Assembly (NCBI GenBank): GCA_963734575.1
Contig: CAVTHT010000017.1
Location: 62,001-126,000, forward strand
Length of the DNA: 64,000 bases
Reading direction: 5' to 3'
Source of the DNA: CAIWHR01 sp963734575
Lineage (GTDB): Bacteria; Pseudomonadota; Gammaproteobacteria; Burkholderiales; Casimicrobiaceae
Shown: one piece after another, positions 58,355-64,000 of the stretch
Layout of the letters: each line of letters starts with the position of its first letter
How positions within the stretch are numbered: position 1 is the first letter of the stretch
Made by a program: the position numbers and the translations under genes
The notes under the pieces: generated by a model
Database searches by the model: none
Told to the model about the DNA's origin: nothing
What the model saw: the letters and a program-made list of their open reading frames with translations, nothing else

Positions 58355-59904
58355 CGGACCTCCGCCTTCATGGACGCGTACCCTTGCGCTTCCAGCGTGA
58401 GGTGCAGGTCGAGGAGCTTCCGGCGCAGCAGCTTGCCGGTTGCGGTGCGCGGCAGCGCGGGGATCGAGCGCACCCAGCGCGGACGCTGGTAATGCGGCAA
58501 CGCGAGGAGCGCGCGCTGCAGGCACTCTTCCGCGCAGGCCTCGACCTCGGGCTTGGGCGAGTAGTAGAACGCGACCGCCGCCACGCCGTCGGCATCGGGC
58601 GCCGCCACCACCGCGGCTTCGCGGATTCCGAAGCAGGTGAGCGCGAGGCGCTCCTCGAGGGCGACGAGATCCACCCAGCGCCCGTTGATCTTGACGAGAG
58701 AATCCTCGCGGCCGGCGAAACGCCAGGCATTCGGACCCGCCTGCTCGAAGAGATCGCCCGGGACGAACGCGCCGTCGCGGAAATGCTCGGCCTGCGCCTC
58801 CGGCCGCTTCCAGTAGCCGAGCGCCACCATCGGACCCGAGATGCGCACGCGCGTCGGCCCTTGCGCGCCTTCGGTGACCGGGCGCACGTCCACACCCGGC
58901 GTGGGTGTCAGGGTGTCGCCCGCGTCGCGATTGAAGAGAACGAGGCTCAGCGTTTCCGAGGCGCCGAAGCCGTTCGCGATCGTGAGGCCGGTCAGCTTGC
59001 GCCAGTCCTCGCGCAGGCTCGCCGGCAAGGCCTCGCCCGCGGAGACGCAGATGCGCAGCGACTCCGCGAGGTGCCGCGCCAGCCCTGCCTTGATCAGGTT
59101 GCGATAGAGCGACGGCACGCTGAAGAGCACGGTGGGACGATGCCGCGCCACGGCGTCGCTGACCGTGGCCGCGGTCGGCCACTGCGGATCGAGGATCAGG
59201 GTCGCGCCGATCTTGAGTCCGGCGAAGAGCGCGTTGCCGAGCGGATAGGCGAAGAAGAGCTTGGAGCTCGCGAACAGGCGATCCGCGGCATCGATGCCGA
59301 GGAGCTCGGCGGCCACGCGCTCCACCTGCAAGGCGAAGCGATGCGCATGCACGACGGCCTTGGGCCGGCCGCTGCTGCCCGAGGAATGGCACCAGAAGCA
59401 AGGGTCTTCGGCGTCCGTGTCCGCCGGCGCGATGGGTTCCACGCCCGCGGTCGCGCTGCGCCAGCGTTCGAGCGACACGAGGCGATCGGCGCGCGGGGTG
59501 GGCGGCTCGTCGGCAGCCACGGACAGCACGAAGCGGAAATCACCCTCGGCCGCGATGTAGTCCCAGTCCTCCGCGGGAATGCGCGGATTCACGCCGACGG
59601 CGACCCCGCCGGCCCAGATCACGGCGAGATACGCACTCACCCAGTCGATGCTGTCCGGCAGCTTGATGGCGACGCGATCGCCGCGGGCGAGTCCGCGCGC
59701 CTGCCACGCGGCCGCGCCGCGCGCGACCGCGTCGCGCAGCGCGCTATAGGTCATCGTCTCGTCGCCGCACACGAGCGCGGGCCGCGCTGCCGCGTGCCGT
59801 TCGAGCAGGACCGCCGCGGCGTTCAGGGTCACTGGAGGACCTTCGCGCTGCGCGCTCCGGCTCATTTGCGCACTGAGGCGCTCGGGGCGGCCCGTCGCGC
59901 TCAT
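58351..59904 (-). CDS. Benzoate/hydroxybenzoate-type CoA ligase
   Basis: This is an AMP-forming aryl-CoA ligase. It contains FWCHSSGSSGRPKAVVHAHR, the benzoate-ligase-type ASSKLFFAYPLGNALFAGLK, NGFGASETLSLVLF and the C-terminal lysine segment PRTATGKLLRRKLLDLHL. Beside hcrCAB, 4-hydroxybenzoate is the likely substrate, though 3-hydroxy- or aminobenzoate remains possible. The ATG at 59904 overlaps a possible hcrB stop as ATGA; 59865 is an alternative start. Confidence 0.88.
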   Translation of the reverse strand: MSATGRPERLSAQMSRSAQREGPPVTLNAAAVLLERHAAARPALVCGDETMTYSALRDAVARGAAAWQARGLARGDRVAIKLPDSIDWVSAYLAVIWAGGVAVGVNPRIPAEDWDYIAAEGDFRFVLSVAADEPPTPRADRLVSLERWRSATAGVEPIAPADTDAEDPCFWCHSSGSSGRPKAVVHAHRFALQVERVAAELLGIDAADRLFASSKLFFAYPLGNALFAGLKIGATLILDPQWPTAATVSDAVARHRPTVLFSVPSLYRNLIKAGLARHLAESLRICVSAGEALPASLREDWRKLTGLTIANGFGASETLSLVLFNRDAGDTLTPTPGVDVRPVTEGAQGPTRVRISGPMVALGYWKRPEAQAEHFRDGAFVPGDLFEQAGPNAWRFAGREDSLVKINGRWVDLVALEERLALTCFGIREAAVVAAPDADGVAAVAFYYSPKPEVEACAEECLQRALLALPHYQRPRWVRSIPALPRTATGKLLRRKLLDLHLTLEAQGYASMKAEVR

Positions 59905-60909
59905 GGCACGCCCGCTTCCGGGTGCGGTCGCCTCGTGCGGCAAGCTCGCGCACCAGCCGCTGCACCAGCACCGTCGCGACCTGGCGGCGGTAATGCGACG
60001 CGGTGATCGTCGTGCGCATCGGGCTCACCTGCTTCTGCACGAGCTTGCCGAGCGTCGCGAGCGCGGCGTCGTCCACCGGCTTGCCGAGCAGCGCTTCCGT
60101 TCCGGCAAGGAGGAGCGGCCGCGAATTCGTGCCGGTGAGCCCGATGCGCAGTTGCGCGATCACGCCGCCCGCGATCTGCAGCGCGCAGCCGACGCCGGCG
60201 AGCGGAAAGTCGATCGACCCGCGTACGCGCGCCTTGCGATAGGCCGATCGCGCGCCCGCGTCCGGAGCAGGCACGCACACGCGCACCAGCAGCTCGTCCG
60301 ACGCGAGGGTCAGGTGCGCCGCGCCGTCGTCGCGATAGAGCTCGTCGATGGGCAGGAGGCGCGTGCCCGACGTCGAGGTCACCTCGATCGATGCATCGAG
60401 CGCGAGCAGCGCCGCCGCGACGTCGCCGGCGAATGCGGCGTGGCAGCGCTCGCCCTTGGGGCGCGACGTGGCACACGTCGCCACCGCGCTTCAAGCAGAA
60501 GCCGTTGGCGGCGCGCCACCATTCGCTCTGGTTGTAGAACACGCAGCGGGTGTCGAGGCAGAGATTGCCCCCGAGCGTGGCCGCGGCGCGATGCGCAGGC
60601 GCCGCTACGGCGGCGGCGGCTTGCGCCAGCGCCGGGTACTCGCGCGCGATCATTGCGTCTTCGGCGATGCGCTGCAGCGTGATCCCGGCACCCAGATCGA
60701 GTCCGTGGTCGGTGCGCACGAGCGCCGCGAAGCCATGCACGCCGGCGAGCGCGATCAACACGGTCGGATCGTCGATACGACGGCGCAGCTTGGGCACGAG
60801 ATCGGTGCCCCCTGCGAGCAGTCGTGCGCCGGGCGTGGCTGCGAGCAGGGCGGCCGCTTCGCCTACCGTGGCCGGGGTGCGCAGGTCGAACGGCGCGCAT
60901 CGATTCCAT
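59901..60909 (-). CDS. hcrB: 4-hydroxybenzoyl-CoA reductase beta (FAD) subunit, frame changes
   Basis: HcrB is the FAD subunit of the xanthine oxidase-family enzyme that removes the 4-hydroxyl group of 4-hydroxybenzoyl-CoA. Frame-corrected it reads PFDLRTPATVGEAAALLAAT, RLLAGGTDLVPKLRRRIDDP and AATLGGNLCLDTRCVFYNQS. The cysteines in CLDTRC, NGFCLKR, GDVCHVAPQG and ERCHAAF match the extra [4Fe-4S] loop unique to this reductase. Frames change near 60897 and 60480. The end is uncertain: 59901 needs one more shift, otherwise the frame runs to 59744. Confidence 0.88.
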
Positions 60910-60911
60910 CG

Positions 60912-63300
60912 TCACGCCTCCGCAGCTTCGTGCGATTTCGCGCGACTCGCGTTGCGCAGCCGCTGGCTGCGCTTGCGGGCGACGATGGCTTCGAGCACGC
61001 GGTCGGGGGAGGCCGGCAGAGCTCGTCAGGCGCAGTCCGAGGGCGTCGCAGATCGCGTTGGTGAGTGCGGGCGGGAAGCCATGCAGCGCACCTTCGCTCG
61101 CTTCCTTCGCGCCGAACGGGCCGAGCGGATCGTGGGTCTCGATCACCTTCACCTCGATGGGCGGCGATTCCACGCTCGTCGGGACGCGGTACTCGAGGAA
61201 GCTCGCGTGCAGCGGCAGGCCCTCGTGATAGCGCGTTTCCTCGCACAGCGCCTGGCCCATGCCCATCCACACGGCGCCCTGCACCTGCCCTTCGACGGCA
61301 AGCGGATTGATGGCGAAACCGCAGTCCTGCGCGACCCACACGCGCTCCACTTTCACGGCGCCCGTCTCCTCGTCGACGCTGACTTCCACCACCTGCGCCG
61401 CGTAGGAGAAACCCGCGGTCGATCCCACCGCCGCGCCGCGGAACTTGCCGCCCTGCGTTTCGGGCGGCGTCGACCATGTGCCCTTGACCGTGAGGGTGCC
61501 GGTGTCGGCCAGCGCGGCTTCGACCACGGCGTTGAACGCGAGCACCTGGTCGGTGCCCGCGACGCGACATCGCTCTCCCTCCCACTCGATCGCGTCCGGC
61601 AACGCCTGCAGCTTGCGGGCCGCGGCCGCGACGAGGACGCGCTTCAGCTCCTGTGCCGCGCGCAGGGCCGCGTTGCCCACCATGAACGAGACGCGCGACG
61701 AGTACGAGCCGTTGTCCTTCGGCGTGAGTGCGCTGTCGCCGGCGATCACGCGGATGCGCGCCATCGGGAGCTCCAGCACCTCGGCGACCACCTGCGCGAG
61801 CAGCGTCGAGGAACCCTGCCCGATGTCGGCGGCACCGGTGAGGATCGGTGAGCCCGCCGTCGAAGTCGAGCTTGAGATTCACGACGGCGTGGGGCTCGCC
61901 GCTCCAGTGCACCGGCTTCGCCGAGCCGGACACGTAATGCGAGCACGCGATGCCGAGCCCGTGGCCGCGCGGCAGCTTGCCGTGACGCGCCTTCCATCCC
62001 GACGCCTGCTCGACCCAGTCGAGGCAGGCCGGAATGCCGTACGAGTTCACCTGCAGATCGTTGATGGTGCGATACGGCGGTGCGATCAGGTTCGCGCGTC
62101 GCACGTCGATCGGATCGAGGCCGAGCTCGTGCGCCATGCTGTCCAGCAGCGACTCGAAGGCATGGCGCGCGTCCACGGCGCCGTGCCCGCGCATCGCGCC
62201 GCAGGGCGGCGTGTTGGTGTACACGCGATAGCCGTGGTAGCGCACCGCATCGAGGCGATAGAGCGCGTGCAGCAGCGCGCCGGCGTAGAGGATCGTGACG
62301 AGGCCGTACCCGCCGTACGCGCCGCCGCGCTGCACGATCTCGCAGTCCACGGCGGTGATCTCGCCCGAGCGCTTCATCCCGAGCTTCAGCCGGATGTCCG
62401 TCTCGGGGCGGCCGCGGTGGGTGAGGAAGCCGTCCTCGCGGGATTGCTCCATGCGCACGGTGCCGCCCGCCGCGCGCGCCAGGGCGGCGGTCACGATCTC
62501 GAAATTGAGCGGCTCGACGCGGTGCCCGAAGCCGCCACCCACGAAGGGCTTCACGACGCGCACCTGCGAGCTGTCGATGCCGAGGCACTGCGCGATGGTG
62601 AGATGCAGGTAGTACGGCACCTGCGTCACGGAGTGCGACGTGAGGCGATCCTGCTCGGGCTCGTACTCCACGATGGCGGCATTGCGCTCGATCTGGCCGT
62701 GCGCGACCTCGGCGTAGTGGAAGGTCTCCTCGCGCACGAGATCGGCCGCGGCGAAACCGCCGTCGACGTTGCCGAAGTCCTGGCTCACCTCGCGCTCGAT
62801 GTTGCCGGGCTTCTTCTCGTGCAGCGTCACGGCATCGGCCGCGCGCGCATCGGCAGCGCTGAAGTACGCCGGCAAGGGCTCGAGGTCGAGCACGATCGGC
62901 TGCCAATGCCGCTTCCGCCGTGGTCTCGTCCACGGCCGCGACGGCGACCAGCGGCTCGCCGCGGTAACGCACCTTGTCGCGCGCGAGCGGCCACTCGTTC
63001 TGGGCGATGGGAATGACGCCGTACGGCGCCGCGAAATCCGTGCCCGTGAGCACGGCACGCACGCCCGGCAGCGCACGCGCCGCGCGCCGTGTCGATGCCG
63101 CGGATGACGCCGTGCGCGATGGGGCTGCGCAGGATGCGTCCCACCAGCGTCTCGCCGAACGGCAGGTCGGCGGTGTAGCGGGCGCGGCCGGTCACCTTCT
63201 CGACGCCGTCGATGAGCGGCGTGCGCTCGCCGACGGCACCCTTGCGCGCCGCGGCCAGCGGCGGTGCTGCAAGCGTACGGCGTTCGGCGTCCATCTTCAT
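60912..63300 (-). CDS. hcrA: 4-hydroxybenzoyl-CoA reductase alpha (molybdenum) subunit, four frame changes
   Basis: HcrA is the molybdopterin-binding subunit. It starts MKMDAERRTLAAPPLAAARK and GVEKVTGRARYTADLPFGET. It then shows VVKPFVGGGFGHRVEPLNFE, TNTPPCGAMRGHGAVDARHA (Mo-site loop) and AQDCGFAINPLAVEGQVQGA, followed by HDPLGPFGAKEASEGALHGF. The frame moves near 63080, 62910, 61850 and 61020, each time in the same direction. The ATG overlaps the hcrC stop (ATGA). The total of about 790 residues is usual. Confidence 0.9.
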
Positions 63301-63758
63301 TCTTCCACCGCCGCCTGCACGGACTCGACGATCTTGACGTAGCCCGTGCACCGGCACAGGTTGCCCGACAGCGCGTCGCGGATCTCGCGCTCGCTGGGCG
63401 CGGGATTGTGGCGCAGCAGGCCTTCGGCGGCCATGATCATCCCCGGCGTGCAGAAGCCGCACTGCGTGCCGAGCTTCTCGTGGAACGCCTGCTGCAGCCG
63501 GCTCATGCGTCCGCCCGAGGCGAGGCCTTCGATCGTCTCGACGTCCTTGCCCTCGCACGTTGCCGCGAGGGTGATGCAGGCGAGGCGCGGCTCGCCATCG
63601 ATCAGCACCGTGCAGGCCCCGCATTCACCGCCGTCGCAGCCCTGCTTGGTGCCGGTGAGGCCGAGGCGGCGCAGGTAGTCGACCAGCAACAGGTGGTCCG
63701 GCGCAGCCTCCTCGCGCCGGCGGCCGTTGACGGTCATGGTCACGATGCGCTTCGACAT
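63297..63758 (-). CDS. hcrC: 4-hydroxybenzoyl-CoA reductase gamma (iron-sulfur) subunit
   Basis: This is the intact 153-residue double [2Fe-2S] subunit. The plant-type cluster motif is TKQGCDGGECGACTVLIDGE plus LACITLAATCEGKDVET. The second cluster lies in GTQCGFCTPGMIMAAEGLLR and LSGNLCRCTGYVKIVESVQA. It is the first of the hcrC-hcrA-hcrB genes and lies 47 bases after the PaaK-like stop. Confidence 0.94.
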   Translation of the reverse strand: MSKRIVTMTVNGRRREEAAPDHLLLVDYLRRLGLTGTKQGCDGGECGACTVLIDGEPRLACITLAATCEGKDVETIEGLASGGRMSRLQQAFHEKLGTQCGFCTPGMIMAAEGLLRHNPAPSEREIRDALSGNLCRCTGYVKIVESVQAAVEE

Positions 63759-63805
63759 GGGCTTCTCGGAGGGGGAACGGTCCTGGCGTGCCGCAAGGCG
63801 CGGAT

Positions 63806-64000
63806 TCAGTGGACCGGCACGTTGCGCAGGTCGCGCACGCGCACGGCCTTGCCCTGCGAGCGCGGGATCGACTCCGGCGGCTTGATCATCACTTCCGTGG
63901 TCACGCCGATCATCGACTTGATGTGATGCGCCACTTCGCGGGCCATCGCCGGATACGTGTCGGCGGCGACACCCGGCTGCGCTTCGACCTCGATGGTGAC
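63806..64000 (-). CDS. Phenylacetate-CoA ligase-type (PaaK family) protein, C-terminus only
   Basis: The 64 visible residues read VTIEVEAQPGVAADTYPAMA, VAHHIKSMIGVTTEVMIKPP and ESIPRSQGKAVRVRDLRNVP, the C-terminal domain of PaaK-family aryl-CoA ligases with the catalytic-lysine segment RSQGKAVRV. The rest lies outside the window. Its substrate could be a hydroxy- or aminobenzoate or a phenylacetate. Confidence 0.8.
   Translation of the reverse strand, partial: VTIEVEAQPGVAADTYPAMAREVAHHIKSMIGVTTEVMIKPPESIPRSQGKAVRVRDLRNVPVH

Overview
The window comes from a GC-rich betaproteobacterium. The housekeeping order ypjD-ffh-rpsP-rimM-trmD-rplS, the pilBCD-coaE-zapD block and the rsmI/lpoA-yraN-diaA-dolP block fit Burkholderiales or Rhodocyclales. 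The catabolic half carries Thauera-type anaerobic benzoyl-CoA genes, so a facultatively anaerobic, probably denitrifying, aromatic degrader is likely. The exact taxon cannot be fixed from sequence reading alone.

Layout. 1-5 kb: zapD (cut by the window edge), coaE, pilD, pilC, pilB, all minus strand. 5-11 kb: a CorB-like transporter and a YpjD/CcsA-like protein on minus, then ffh and the rpsP-rimM-trmD-rplS operon with a clear promoter and terminator. 11-25 kb: an unusual J-like/RDD/TPR membrane protein, an AEC transporter, thioredoxin plus a TusA-like protein, hldE C-domain, dolP, diaA, yraN, lpoA, rsmI, a MOSC protein, asnS, selO, an AI-2E transporter, a GcvR-like ACT protein and a small membrane protein. 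25.6-27 kb: hemN behind an FNR-type box.

27-40 kb is the aerobic 'box' benzoyl-CoA cluster. boxR-boxC-boxB-boxA run on minus. A DUF4863 gene, a benzoate-CoA ligase, a five-gene branched-chain-type ABC uptake system and an alpha/beta hydrolase run on plus. The region between carries repeated BoxR-like operators. 40-52.3 kb is the anaerobic benzoyl-CoA reductase cluster. korA-korB and a ferritin-like gene run on minus. had-oah-dch-bcrC-bcrB-bcrA-bcrD-fdx run on plus. One perfect FNR box lies between the divergent halves. KorAB and the ferredoxin should feed electrons to BcrCBAD, and Dch, Had and Oah then take the dienoyl-CoA to ring opening. 52.3-55.9 kb: an array of palindromic repeats, then a hemerythrin-GNAT-MIP18-membrane protein operon whose promoter shares a palindromic motif with the had/bcr promoter. 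56-64 kb: a minus-strand operon with a PaaK-type ligase (cut by the window edge), a 4-hydroxybenzoyl-CoA reductase (hcrC-hcrA-hcrB), a CoA ligase, two crotonases and a BadH-like dehydrogenase.

The sequence carries many single-base indels. They break essential genes (ffh, coaE, asnS) as well as catabolic ones and are densest at 39.6-43.6 kb, so they are most simply sequencing or assembly errors. I annotate such genes as single CDSs across the frame changes and say where the frame moves.
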